A DNA stretch of 64,000 bases from Mercenaria mercenaria (taxonomy: Eukaryota; Mollusca; Bivalvia; Venerida; Veneridae): contig NC_069371.1 in NCBI RefSeq assembly GCF_021730395.1, forward strand, positions 2,852,001 to 2,916,000, read 5' to 3'. A model generated the notes under the pieces. That model saw only the letters and a list, made by a program, of their open reading frames with translations, did no database searches and was not told the DNA's origin. Positions 1-11,389 of this stretch are shown here, piece after piece; position 1 is the stretch's first letter, and every line of letters starts with the position of its first letter. The position numbers were made by a program, and so were the translations under genes.

Positions 1-299
1 TGATAAGCATAATGGGATGTTGGTTAAGAGTTTTATAGCTTTAAAACTTTTGCGTAAAACTTATTCAGCCTTGCATAAAAAAATTTACTGCTTAGTTGGA
101 AAGATAAAAGTTCAATGATTCAGGAAATTATTGCATTTTTAAATTAGTCTCATTCAAAATGAGGAATTGGCACAGGAGAGCTTTGTAATGTTCTAAAATA
201 ACTGAAACAAGTTATGAAAGTATAAGCAATAGCTCAAATGGGTTATAAACTGCGATAACTTGAATACATCCCTGACTGAACTAAGGCAGCAATAAATGA
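1..299. other. Unassigned AT-rich sequence
   Basis: No gene or recognisable repeat was seen before the first tandem array begins near 300. Confidence 0.5.
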
Positions 300-1190
300 A
301 TGAACACATTAGAATGCGATACAGGCTGTATTTTTCAATTGATCTCCATGAAATATGGTCAGAATGATTGCCTAGATGAAACCTAGATCAAGTTTGAATA
401 TGGGTCATCTGGGGTCAAAAAGTAGGTCACTAGATCAAATCAAAGAAAAACCTTGTGTATGCAAAGGAGGCAATATTTTTCAATTTTATTTTATCGTCAT
501 GAAATTTGGTCAGAATGATTGCCTTGATGAAATCTAGATAAAGTTCGAAAATGGGTCATCTGGGGTCAGAAAGAAGGTCACTAGGTCAAATCAAGGAAAA
601 ACTTTGTGTATGCATTAGAGGCTGTATTTTTCAATTGATCTCCTTGAAATATGGTCAGAATGATAGCCTTGATGAAATCTAGGTTGAGTTTGAATATGGG
701 TCATCTGGGGTCAAAAAGTAGGTCACTAGATCAAATCAAAGAAAAACCTTGTGTATGCAAAGGAGGCAGTATTTTTCAGTTCTATTTTATCTTCATGAAC
801 TTTGGTCAGAATGATTGCCTTGATGAAATCTAGATCGAGTTCGAAAATGGGTCATCTGTAGGTCACTAGGTCAAATCAAAGAAAAACTATGTGTATGCAT
901 AATTAGAGGCTGTATTTTTTAATTGATGTTAATGAAATTTGGTCAGAATGATTGCCTTGATCCCATCTAGGTCAAGTTTGAATATGGGTTACCTTGGGTC
1001 AAAAAGTAGGTCACTAGGTCATATCAAAGAAAATACTTGTTTAAACTCAGGAGAGCACATTTTTGGTCCAATCCTAATGAAAATTGGCCAGAATATTTGT
1101 TTCTGTGAAATCACTAGGTCAAACATGTTTACACTGTTATGGTGTGTTTCTCAGGTGAGCGACCTAGGGTCATCTTGGCCCTCTTGTTTA
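300..1190 (+). repeat. Tandem-core repeat element (family 1), right-hand part
   Basis: About six diverged units of roughly 146 bp, each carrying a GGTCAGAATG motif, a GGGTCATCTGGGGTCA-like motif and a GTAGGTCACTAG motif. The phrase CTTGTGTATG recurs near 452, 602, 748 and (varied) 887. The array ends with GGTGAGC followed about 25 bases later by CCCTCTTGTTT near 1,190, which I take as the element's right end. It lacks the palindromic left end seen in the relative at 2,193, so it is a partial copy. Short reading frames in it are by-products of the repeat. Confidence 0.8.
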
Positions 1191-1532
1191 AAGAACCTGT
1201 TTGCACGATTTAATTGAAAACCTGGTTTTCCTAGAATTGCCACGATTTTTGTTTTATTATTTCAGGTATGACATGTCACAAAGCATTCTGTTTGATTAAC
1301 AGATAATAGATACTGCAGACACTAGCAAATTATACTTACCTAGCAGTTGCCGCATTCCAGCCATGGAGTCATAATCTTAGAATAAAGGTAAATTTGTCTC
1401 TGACACCTTCAAAATAACATTAAAAAATGCTGTCTTGTGAAAGTTTTATTTTAATATAGACATTTTGAAACTTCTGACATGCATTCAGTTGACAGTAACC
1501 GCATTAGTGTCCTGAAGTCACTCAGATACTTA
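1191..1532. other. Unassigned spacer
   Basis: No gene or named repeat was seen. Confidence 0.4.
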
Positions 1533-1918
1533 GGCCACATTTAAAATTGTTTGCTGTCTCCCAACCCTACTTTTTAAAGTTGGGTAGGTAGGTAGGCAAT
1601 TTTTTTTTATATTTTTTTTGGTGTTGGGATTATACATTTACCAGTATATATATATGACCGTTTCTTACAGAATATTTCTTCTGAAAAAATAAGACAAATC
1701 TTTATATGTAGTATAAAAGGATGAAATCAAATATAGTACAATTTAAACTTTCTTACTTATTGTTTTGCTTACATGTACTTGAAAAATATGCGGCACTTGT
1801 CATATCGCAACTTAAAGAAAACATTTTGACCAGCATTGTCCAATAAAAACTTTTGGGGGGCAGCATTTTAAGTGGGTAGATAGGGAGACAGCAAACAAAC
1901 ATATTTTTAACTTTGGCC
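1533..1918. mobile_element. Small inverted-repeat element (MITE-like), TTA target duplication
   Basis: The ends are imperfect inverted repeats of about 33-38 bp: the left begins GGCCACATTTAAAA and continues to GTTTGCTGTCTCCC, and the right is the reverse complement, ending in TTTGGCC. Both are flanked by TTA (1,530-1,532 and 1,919-1,921). The 386-bp interior has no coding capacity. It fits a non-autonomous DNA transposon; the superfamily is not assigned. Confidence 0.6.
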
Positions 1919-2192
1919 TTAACTACAGAATTGAATGTTGACTGCTACTCTTAAGATTGCAGATTTATCTTTAAACAGTAAATAGGCTCAATTTAGCAAA
2001 GTACAGGAAAAAGTACTTGGCAGACAGGTAGTCTTCAACTCCAGTTATGCTAAGTAGGTAGAGGAGAGGCCTATAAATGTTCAAGGCACTGTGCATTGTT
2101 TGATTCACTTTTTGCAGTAATCTTCTCGAAAATAAATTGACCACAGAGACTTATAAATGGCAGATATTGTAGCTGAACACCTCCAGATTTTT

Positions 2193-3850
2193 AGCTCACC
2201 AGAGCACAAAGTGCTCAAGGTGAGCTTTTTTGATCGCCCTGTGTCTGTCGTCCGTCGTCCGTGACACTCTGGATGTCACAGTTTTGGTCCAATCTTAATA
2301 AAACTTGGTCAGAATGTTACCCTAAAAAAAACTTGGACGAGTTCAATATTGGGTCATCTGGGGTCAAAAACTAGGTCACCAGGTCAAATGGAAGGAAAAA
2401 TTTGTTAACACTCTACTAGTCTCTAGAGGCCACATTTATGACCCTATCTTTGTGAAACTTGGTCAGAATGTTTACCTTGATGACCTCTAGGTCAAGTTTG
2501 AATCTGGGTCATGTTTGATCAAAAACTAGGTCACCCAGTCAAATCAAATGAAAAGCTTGTTAACACTCTAGAGACCACAATTATGACCCTATCGTTGTGA
2601 AACTTGGTCAGAATGTTTATCTGGATGAGCTCTAGGCCAAGACCAAATCTGGGTCATGTTGGATCAAAAACTAGGTCACCCGGTCAAGTCAAAGGAAAAG
2701 CTTGTTAACACTCTGGAGGCCACATTTAAGACCCTATTTTCATGAAACTTGGTCAGAATGTTTATCTTGATGATTCCTAGGTCACGTGTGAATCTGGGTC
2801 ATGTCAGGTCAAAAACTAGGTCATTAGGCCAGATCAAAGGAAAATCTTGTTAACACTCTAGATACCACATTTTAAGTTAAAAACTCATGAGAATTAGTAA
2901 GAATGTTTGTCTTGATGACTTCTAGGTCAAGTTCGAATCTGGATCATGTGGGTTTGAAAACTAGGTCACCCAGTTAAATTAAAGGAAAAGCTTGTTAACA
3001 CTAGAGGCCACATTTTTGACCCTATCGTTATGAAACTTGGTCAGAATGTTTAACTTGATGATCTTTAGGCCAAGTTTGGATCTGGGTCATGAATGTCGGG
3101 TCTAAAACTAGGTCACTTGGCTAGATCAAAGGAAAATTTTGTTAACACTCTAGAGACCACATTTTAAGTTTGAAACTCATGAGAATTGGTCAGAATGTTT
3201 GTCTTGATGATTTCTAGGTCAAGTTTGAATCTGGGTCATGTGGGGTCCAAAACTAGGTCACCCGGTCAAATCAGAGGAAAAGCTTGTTAACATTAAGAGG
3301 CCATATTTATGACTATATCTTCATGAAATTTAGTCAAAATATTTATCTTGATGATCTTTAGGCCAAGTTTGAATCTGGGTCATGTGGGGTCAAATACTAG
3401 GGCACTAGGTCAGACCAAACGAAAATCTTGTTAACACTCTAGGGGCCACAGTTTTTATTCAATCTTCATAAAACTTGGTCAGAATGTTTGGTATTAAGAA
3501 GTCTTATATGATTTCGACTCAGGGTCATGTAGGATCAATAACTAGGTCACTTAGAAAAATCAAATTTAAAGCTTGTTTATACTCTAGAGGTCACTTTTTT
3601 GCTCCAATCTTCACGAAACTTTGTCAGAATGTTTGTTTACATATAATCATGGACAAGTTTTAATCTGGGTCATTTGGGGTCAAAAACTAGGTCACAAGGT
3701 CAAATGAAAGAAAATGCTTGTTTACACTTGGGCCACATTTTTGGTCCAATCTTAATGAAAATTGGTCAGAACATTTTGTCTCTATGAAATTTCGGACAGG
3801 TTAAAAATTAGGTCCGGTTGGGTAAAAAACTGGTTGTTCCTAATCCCCGT
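2193..3850 (+). repeat. Tandem-core repeat element (family 1), left-hand part
   Basis: Begins with a strong hairpin at 2,193-2,226: outer arms AGCTCACC/GGTGAGCT and inner arms GAGCAC/GTGCTC around AAA. About ten units of 144-147 bp follow; the motif CTTGTTAACA recurs near 2,556, 2,701, 2,846, 2,991, 3,138, 3,283 and 3,427. The units match those at 300-1,190. The usual right end (GGTGAGC plus CTCTTGTTT) is absent, so this copy is truncated on the right. It resembles the design of pearl-type elements in oysters (left end, tandem cores, right end); that link is an inference. Confidence 0.8.
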
Positions 3851-4375
3851 GCCGTACATCCATATTCGGGAACACTCGGTTAATCATAACTACGAAATAG
3901 TGCCTCTAGTCTAGTGTGGTGAAATATAATAAATAAAAATATATGCACATAGTAAGCTTACTACAACAGAGAACTTTTATATCGAAGTGAGAATTTTATG
4001 TATTGATTTGATTATATAGATGCAAAAAGTAGCCTTTGAATACCTACTTTGCTTAACATGAGTTGCTTCGTTGATAGAAGTGTGCATGTGACAGAAGAGC
4101 CTAAGGTTAGCAGTGATTTAGATATCATATAACATGACAGTTCATGATAATTTGAAATTAATCAGAAACATTCTGAAAATAAACGAGAAATTTTAGAATA
4201 GAATCTTCGAATATGACCATTTTGTGTCAATTCGCGGTAAAACCCAACCCACTCACTCACCCACTCACTCTTTTTGAGGATCGCCGTGAAGATCGCTATG
4301 AAAACAAAAATCCCAAGTAAAAATCTTTGTGTTTTTAGCTTTTTATGTTTACTTTATGCTTTATTTCTTTCAGGT
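3851..4375. other. Unassigned spacer with a short repeat tail
   Basis: No gene was seen. Around 4,205-4,262 a segment containing GCGGTAAAACCCAAC followed by CACTC repeats resembles the end of a dispersed repeat that also occurs near 15,833 in the opposite orientation. Confidence 0.4.
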
Positions 4376-4622
4376 CTCGGTGTTTAGGTGAATCTGAGGA
4401 AAGTCCAAAATATTGCAACTGTTCCAGTTGTTAAAATTGTAAGCAAAGACGTATGCTGGCTTAAACACATCAACAAGACAACAAAACACTCATTTCATAT
4501 GCTGGTTCCAGTGATGTTAATTCAGCTGCAGATACTTCTGTTCTCAAATATGTATCAACAGTACCTGTGTCAGATGTTCACCACATTGAGACGATGTTAC
4601 AGAGCACACATCGGGTGGCTTT
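4376..4622 (+). repeat. Old dispersed repeat, left of the LTR insertion
   Basis: This non-coding stretch runs up to the LTR element, and its continuation resumes at 8,672. Its right part (ATTGAGACGATG, then GAGCACACATCGGGTG) resembles the ATGAGACGGAGTGTCATGCG core of the family at 8,782. I read it as an older repeat split by the LTR insertion. Confidence 0.4.
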
Positions 4623-5502
4623 TGTCACGTGTACCGAGCGTAACTCTATAGTTAGACTGTATATATATTTTTTTCTGAAGCTATCTGCTTTTGATTACTA
4701 AAAAACGTGTATAATGAATTTTCCTTAAGCTGCCTTGCTTCTGATTGGTTTGACCAATGATTTGTAAATGATTCTTTGAAACATAAATCAACTAAAATCA
4801 AACAGATAATCAATTTACTATGCGGTCCTTATTGTACACAAGCTGGTTTCCAACAACCTAAATTTATGACCTTTAACCAGCTGTTTCAAACCGTACGTTT
4901 CAACACTCTGTCACGAACCACTCGACCTAGAATGAGTGTATGGACTGGAAACCCCACAAGTATGAGCATACGCTGCAAGGATGAGGGACTGACCTTTCCA
5001 CAACCCAACTAGGTCCAAACCTTAACACTATTTCAAACCAAATGTCTCAAACACCTAACAATTTTGTCTTAAGCCACTGTTTAACCCTTGTCTCAAACTA
5101 TGTTTTAAACCTTGTCTCAGACCTACCAAGGTTCAGTACTATAACCTTAAACCATCAGCTTATACTGCGACCCGGACCACTAAAATAATATAGCTATCAA
5201 GAGGACCCAGCAAGGATGAGCCAAAGCTGCAAATATGAGGGTGCCTCACCTAAATTATTTATTACCAAAGTCCCAGTTATAATTATGGCTTATTTATTAT
5301 AAATTATTTCTCCAGTTTCTCTTCGATGTGCACTCTTTGAGCTCCCAAGACGATCTGTCCAAACTGGATGCGCAGTGTGTATTTATATGGCCGTATGACG
5401 TCACTCGCCTACGGAAATACCTCTGACTTTTACATAGACTGCTGTATAGTAATACAATTTACCGAAATGCACTTAAAGCGCGAAAGGACCAATTTCGCGA
5501 CA
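4623..5502 (-). repeat. 3' LTR (left copy)
   Basis: Direct repeat of the segment at 7,791-8,671 with about eight differences. Its termini are short inverted repeats TGTC/GACA. The adjoining bases on the body side (5,503-5,520, minus strand) are moderately purine-rich and could be the polypurine tract. Confidence 0.9.
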
Positions 5503-5779
5503 TTACCCACGCCTCCGATTTTCAAGCGTCCCGCTTGACTTCATTTAACATTCATTCATCTAATGTAATTTCAAAGCATATAACATAAAACGGATCTGTC
5601 TCAACATTTTAAATACTCTATGATAAATTACTTTAGCTTGTTTAAGGAGATCCATACAGTGTCTCCATCAACGCCATCTTTCATCTCTTCTGTTCTTGTA
5701 ATCAAGCTTGGACATGAGTTTGATTCTTTAACCTTCTTTTCCTTTATTATGGTTGAACATTCTGACTTCTTCGCACTTT

Positions 5780-6112
5780 CTATTGATGGATAAAAACATC
5801 TTTCTCAGATATGCCAGAATGTTTCAGCTTTTTATGTCTTGACAGGTAATTCATTTTCTTGAACGACCTTTGACAAATCTTACACAGATGTCTTTTCTGA
5901 GTACATTGTAATTCTTGGTCCTGAAATATTGCGGATTTACGTAGATGATCCTTAACCGATGGACATATCATATCCAGACCATGTTCTTTCATCTCCGGTA
6001 ACTCTGATCTACATACTTTTGACTTACAACGAACAGTCTTACACTTAACATCTGATAAATTTTCTTCTTGAACTCGGGTATGACCTTTCCGAACATATGT
6101 AAAGCTAGACAT
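5780..6112 (-). pseudogene. C2H2 zinc-finger frame inside the LTR fossil
   Basis: An open frame of about 110 codons near the 3' end of the element has one clear C2H2 finger: C-x2-C, 12 residues, H-x4-H, around CKICQRSF and SRHKKLKH. It lies where pol would normally be. It could be a captured host finger or an accessory domain of this family. It is treated as part of the fossil. Confidence 0.55.
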
Positions 6113-6284
6113 ACAACATGTCCTCTCAGCTAGTCTTAGACTACATTCCTTACCTTGTATTATTAATGTATCCGATACTGCATCAACCTGACAGTGTTGA
6201 GTTTTAAGAAAGTCTAAGCCAAGAATAGCATTTACATTAATGTTAGCAACTACAACGTTCCAGACACATTTTATGCCTTGTAGT

Positions 6285-7720
6285 TCAATACAAAACGTTT
6301 GTTTTTCCTTTTACATCAAGAGTTGTGTTTGAAGCAGTATAGATTTTACTTCTGTATGATTTTAAAGGGTTATGCTTGGAATAGTTTAGAAGTTTGTTCC
6401 ATAAAGATAATGATATGATAGAAAGAGAAGCACCCGTGTCAATTAGGCATTCAGATTGTAAACCATTAAACTTTACATCAGCAATAAGTCCCGAACCTAT
6501 GGAATTATTTGACTGCCTATTGTTTCCAGGTTTATGATGTAATTTAGGGCAATTCCTTTGGATATGATTCTCAGAACCACAGTTGAAACATTCACGCTTT
6601 TCTTTCAATTTTGGGTGAAACCTTGGTCTTTGAAAATGTTGAAAATTGCCTTTGTTTGGATTCTTATGACCCAATTTGTTTTGATAATTTTCAAGAGATA
6701 TTACCGAGTTAGTCAGTTGTTCAACCGTTTTCTGCAGTGTTTTCAAACCTTCAGCAAAATAAGTTTCAGACATCTTATCACGGTCACCTGCTGAACGGAT
6801 AAAACCCTCGCTATCAAGATGTTTCCTTTCGGCTTTGTTATAAGCTTCAAGCTCAACGGCGTGTCGCACTGCGTCATTTAAATTAATTGGTCTAGCCTGT
6901 TTAACACGAATTCTCATATCTGAATTTATTAGGGCATCCATGAATTGTTCTTTTGCCAAAGTTTCTCTTACATCATTTGGGGCTGTTGGATATGCCATGT
7001 TTGTGAGACGCCGTATGTCTTGACCAAGCTCTGACAAAGTTTCAGTTGCTTTTTGTCGTCTTTCACGAAGTTGAACCCTATACAACTCTGTCTGGTTTGG
7101 TGGGGCAAATCTTTCTTCTAATGATTTTGAAAGTTCATTATAATCATTTTGTTGCCTGATAAATTACCAAAAACTCCTTGTGCCTGCCCTCTTAAACATA
7201 TCGCTAGATATAAACCTTTTTCATCATACGACCAGTTGTTTAGTGTGGAACATGCTTCAAAGTGAGCCTTGTAATCTAACCAATTCCCTGTTCCATCAAA
7301 AGTTGCAGGTTTCAGCTTGGCACCACTCTGTTTCAAACTAGCTTTAGCTGGAACTGACATCTTTGGAGTAGAAGTGTCTTGTGTTGGTGTTGAGGTGACT
7401 GGTTGTTTCGACTTCTTTCTATTAGTCAAAAAACGATCTGGGATTTTGATTTGATCTGTTGTGTCGAACTGAACTTTTCTACTTTGTTTAGGTGTACCCA
7501 AAGGTGACATGTCTGTACCGAACATACTGTTTGTGCTTCTTTTATTGTCATGAAACAACTGTCTTGGCCGTGTTTTGACATCTGTTGTTTCAAGCATACT
7601 CAGCTCACGTTCAAGAAATGATATTTCTGTCTGGAGCTTACTGATTTCGTTCCGTCTTTTGTACTTCCCTCAAACGTTCGTTCATATTCTCCAGCCGTCG
7701 CTCCACATCTTCTGGACTAT
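6285..7720 (-). pseudogene. gag-protease remnant of the LTR fossil
   Basis: In order along the minus strand: a coiled-coil-like head, a retrotransposon gag segment (motif ATETLSELGQDIRRL), a CCHC knuckle (CFNCGSENHIQRNC) and the active-site region of an aspartic protease (LIDTGAS). This order is normal for Ty3/Gypsy gag-protease. The region is broken and the enzymatic remainder of pol is absent. Confidence 0.8.
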
Positions 7721-7763
7721 CCATCTTTATGTGTGGGTAAGTGATATTGTTCGATATCTGTTG

Positions 7764-7782
7764 AATCCCACCGCTGCCACCA
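7764..7782 (-). other. Primer binding site, tRNA-Leu type
   Basis: On the plus strand the 19 bases AATCCCACCGCTGCCACCA equal the 3' end of animal tRNA-Leu including CCA, so the minus strand carries the complementary primer site. It lies 8 bases inside the 5' LTR, the expected place. The tRNA identity is from memory of the conserved tRNA-Leu acceptor/T arm. Confidence 0.8.
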
Positions 7783-7790
7783 AAAACTTC

Positions 7791-8671
7791 TGTCACGTGT
7801 ACCGAGCGTAACTCTATAGTTAGACTGTATATATATTTTTTTCTGAAGCTATCTGCTTTTGATTACTAGAAAACGTGTATAATGAATTTTCCTTAAGCTG
7901 CCTTGCTTCTGATTGGTTTGACCAATGATTTGTAAATGATTGTTTGAAACATAAATCAACTAAAATCAAACAGATAATCAATTTACTATGCGGTCCTTAT
8001 TGTACACAAGCTGGTTTCCAACAACCTAAATTTATGACCTTTAACCAGCTGTTTCAAACCGTACGTTTCAACACTCTGTCATGAACCACTCGACCTAGAA
8101 TGAGTGTATGGATTGGAAACCCCACAAGTATGAGCATACGCTGCAAGGATGAGGGACTGACCTTTCCACAACCCAACTAGTTCCAAACCTTAACACTATT
8201 TCAAACCAAATGTCTCAAACACCTAACAATTTTGTCTTAAGCCACTGTTTTAACCCTTGTCTCAAACTATGTTTTAAACCTTGTCTCAGACCTACCAAGG
8301 TTCAGTACTACAACCTTAAACCATCAGCTTATACTGCGACCCGGACCACTAAAATAATATAGCTATCAAGAGGACCCAGCAAGGATGAGCCGAAGCTGCA
8401 AATATGAGGGTGCCTCACCTAAATTATTTATTACCAAAGTCCCAGTTATAATTATGGCTTATTTATTATAAATTATTTCTCCAGTTTCTCTTCGATGTGC
8501 ACTCTTTGAGCTCCCAAGACGATCTGTCCAAACTGGATGCGCAGTGTGTATTTATATGGCCGTATGACGTCACTCGCCTACGGAAATACCTCTGACTTTT
8601 ACATAGACTGCTGTATAGTAATACAATTTACCGAAATGCACTTAAAGCGCGAAAGGACCAATTTCGCGACA
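7791..8671 (-). repeat. 5' LTR (right copy)
   Basis: Near-identical partner of 4,623-5,502, starting TGTCACGTG and ending CGCGACA on the plus strand. It is followed by CTTT, matching the duplication at the other end. Confidence 0.9.
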
Positions 8672-8757
8672 CTTTCTTTAAGGTCAAGGTCACACTTAGG
8701 GGTCAATGGTCATGTGACTTCGTTTTCTGTGTATATTACCCTGCATTGTGGTGCTCT
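8672..8757 (+). repeat. Old tandem-core repeat, right end, cut by the LTR insertion
   Basis: Contains AAGGTCAAGGTCACACTTAG, a core motif of the neighbouring family, and ends GTGCTCTTGTTTT. Joining it to 4,376-4,622 across the LTR element restores a plausible uninterrupted target. Confidence 0.6.
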
Positions 8758-9719
8758 TGTTTTTCTTTGGCAAATCCTTTTTATACGCCCGTTTGAAAAA
8801 CGGGACGTATTATGGGAACGCCCCTGGTGGGCGGGCGGCGTCCACAGACTTTGTCCGGAGCATAGATCTTCTACATGCATGGAGGGATTCTGATGAAACT
8901 TGGCACAGTTGTTCACCATCATGAGACGGAGTGTCATGCACAAGAACCAGGTCCCTAGATCTAAGGTCAAGGTCGCACTTAGAGGTCAAATTCAAGAATG
9001 ACTTTGTCCGGAGCATATCTTCTTCATTTATGGAGGGATTTTGATGATAGTTGGCACAATTGTTCATCATCATGAGACGGAGTGTCATGCGCAAGAACCA
9101 GGTCCCTAGGTCTAAGGTCAAGGTCACACTTAGAGGTCAAAGGATACAAGAATGAAAACTGTCCGGAGCATTTCTTCTTCATGCATAGAGGGATTTTGAT
9201 ATAACTTGTCACAAATGTTCACCACCATGAGGCGGAGTGTCATGCGCAAGAACCAGGTCCCTAGGTCAAAGGTCAAGGTCACACTTAGAGGTCAAAGGAT
9301 ACAAGAAGGAAAACTTTGTCCGGAGCATTTCTTCTTCATGCATTGAGGGATTTTGTTATAACTTGGCACAAATGTTCACCACCATGAGCCGGAGTGTCAT
9401 GCGCAAGAACCAGGTCCCTAGGTCTAAGGTCAAGGTCACTCTTAGAGGTCAAAGGATACAATAATGAAACCTTGTCCCGAGCATTTCTTCTTCATGCATA
9501 GAGGGATTTTGATATAACTTTGCACAAATGTTCACCACCACGAGGCGGAGTGTCATGCGCAAGAACCAGGTCCCTAGGTCAAAGGTCAAGGTCACACTTA
9601 GAGGCCAAAGGTCAGATACATGACTTTGTCCGAAGCATTTCTTCTTCATGCATGGAGGGATTTTGATGTAACTTGGCACAATTATACACCATCATGAGAT
9701 GAAGTGTCATGCGCAGTTC

Positions 9720-10100
9720 CCTTCTTTAGAATTACTTCCCTTTGTTGTTACTATAAATAGCTTATATTGTAACTTTTTCATTACTAGTCGTAGGGAAGAA
9801 TCGAGACCACTTTTCTGTAGTACAACATGCATGCTACATCCAATTATGAGGTGTATTTTGACTAATCTACCTGGTAAAGATTTTTGTGTGGACTTACAAT
9901 TTTTTTTTGGATTTTTTTTTTTTAAGATTATCTTCCCTTAGTTGTTACTATAAATAACTTATATTGTAACTTTTTTATAATTGACCGTAGGGAAAAAACA
10001 AGACCACTTTTCTGTGGTACAACATAGATGTTACTTTCAAATTTTAGGTGTATTTTAATGTATCTCTACCTGGTAAGATGTTTTTATGTTGATTTAGAAA
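9720..10100 (+). repeat. Internal duplication, two copies of about 175 bp
   Basis: 9,720-9,895 and 9,935-10,100 share TTGTTACTATAAATA, TTATATTGTAACTTTTT, GACCACTTTTCTGT and CTACCTGGTAA in the same order and spacing. They lie between the family 2 cores and the nested element at 10,155. Confidence 0.7.
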
Positions 10101-10154
10101 AACAAAAGAATTACAATAATCACTACCACAAAATTAAAATTCCATTTGCAAATA

Positions 10155-10673
10155 GGAGAGATCGCCGTGACGTCACGCGTTAACATCTGTTTATCTGATG
10201 GTTGGCAAAACAAATGATTTTAACACCGTTTGCGTACTGAATCAGAATTTTTAATTTTTAATAACTTTTTTGCTCATTTATGGATTTTCAAAATTCAAAA
10301 AGATTTGAAATACTAACAATCTTCATATTTTTGTATCCAAATATCTTTTTTCAATGAATATCCGTTTTAAATGACATATAGTTTTAAAAGCGGCGTAGTG
10401 ATTTTCACAACCTTTAGAAAAACAGTGTAAGTTAAGCGTTCATAATTAATCCATTTTATTTCGAAATAACAATTAAAAGTAATCAATAAATTGCTTGTTT
10501 TATAACCTTTCCATTGATCAAAAAATTATTTATGTAATTTGTGTTTTAAGAAAGTTTAGACCGTTAGAAAAACATCACTGTTTACAAAAAAACATGGACG
10601 GTCGGCTTCTGCCCACCCGATCACTGTTTTATCAGTTCTAAAAATAGAATTTGTATACAAACACGATCTCTCC
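10155..10673. mobile_element. Small Tc1/mariner-like MITE nested in family 2 repeat
   Basis: Terminal inverted repeats GGAGAGATCG / CGATCTCTCC are flanked on both sides by TA (10,153-10,154 and 10,674-10,675), the target used by Tc1/mariner elements. It is 519 bp long with no coding capacity. Confidence 0.6.
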
Positions 10674-10742
10674 TATACAGGTGCTAGTGTAAAGAAATTT
10701 GCTGTGACGGGCGTATATTGTGACATTCTGGCACTCTTGTTT

Positions 10743-11389
10743 ATTTCTGTTAGACTTTTGTGTTATAGTTATTATGTTCATAAGTATTTGTTTTGGTATT
10801 TTTTTTTAAATAAATAGATTAAAATATGTGTTGAAATTTTCAGTTATATTTGTATTTTTTGCAAAATGATATTAAGTGGCATTTGTCCATAAATACGAAC
10901 AGAACAGAACAGAATTTTATTTCACTTGAACTAAAAGTTCCTCGTGATAAATACATTTACAAGCATATTTGCATGGCATGAAAATACAGATGACATTCAC
11001 ATAATTATAATGGATTTTGACATTAATCATATACATATATTTATAAATTATTTGTAAGATATTTCAGGATTCGGATGGACGGATTAACATTTAAAAAGCA
11101 TACAAGTATTATACAGTTAATTATATAATATTCAGTGTCGCACCTATGCGCCGCAGGTCAATTAATTACGCTACATAAATACGAACAATATTCCAAATGT
11201 ATACAGATTCTTATTCAGTTCTCACATTTGTTCATATCTGGATATTTTTCAAATGCGTACAAACAAATCCAGACAAACAGAAAAATTCCAAATTGTATTT
11301 TTTTTTAAATTAAATTTCTTTTTCTTTTCTCTCATTTGTTTGTACGACAAATGATTATGAGAAATGAAAAGAAATTTATTACAATTTGG
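10743..11389. other. AT-rich spacer with a pentamer tail
   Basis: No gene was seen. At 10,905-10,930 a run of GAACA/CAGAA repeats followed by TTTTATTT looks like the reversed 3' tail of a retroposon; a similar run lies at 17,236-17,262. Confidence 0.4.

Larger units (their letters stand above)
4623..8671 (-). mobile_element. LTR retrotransposon fossil, Ty3/Gypsy-like, reduced
   Basis: Two near-identical direct repeats of about 880 bp, each TG...CA, enclose a body of about 2.3 kb. The flanks share a CTTT target duplication (4,619-4,622 and 8,672-8,675). Coding sense is on the minus strand, so the right repeat is the 5' LTR. Parts seen: a tRNA-Leu primer site, a gag-like region with a CCHC knuckle, the start of an aspartic protease, and a separate C2H2 zinc-finger frame. 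No reverse transcriptase or integrase is present, so it is broken and non-autonomous, with a few further breaks in the coding region. The LTRs differ by only about 1% by eye, so insertion was recent. The gag style points to Ty3/Gypsy. Confidence 0.88.
8782..10742 (+). repeat. Tandem-core repeat element (family 2), near complete
   Basis: The left end starts TATACGCCCGT and forms a hairpin (CCCGTTT GAA AAACGGG, 8,788-8,804). The right end carries the inverted copy ACGGGCGTATA (10,707-10,717), followed about 25 bases later by CACTCTTGTTT. Inside are about six units of 150-157 bp to 9,720 (GAGGGATTTTGAT, GAACCAGGTCCCTAG, CAAGGTCACACTTAGAGG), then an internal duplication and a nested small transposon. 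Short reading frames on both strands are repeat by-products. The design (terminal arms, tandem cores, shared right end) matches family 1 although the core sequences are largely different. Confidence 0.78.

Noticed and set aside
4388-4651. Plus-strand frame of 87 codons
   Set aside because: It runs across the LTR boundary at 4,623 and lies in repeat sequence; no domain.
8537-9679. Multiple overlapping frames of 60-118 codons on both strands
   Set aside because: They lie in the LTR end and the family 2 tandem cores; the same peptides recur with the repeat period.
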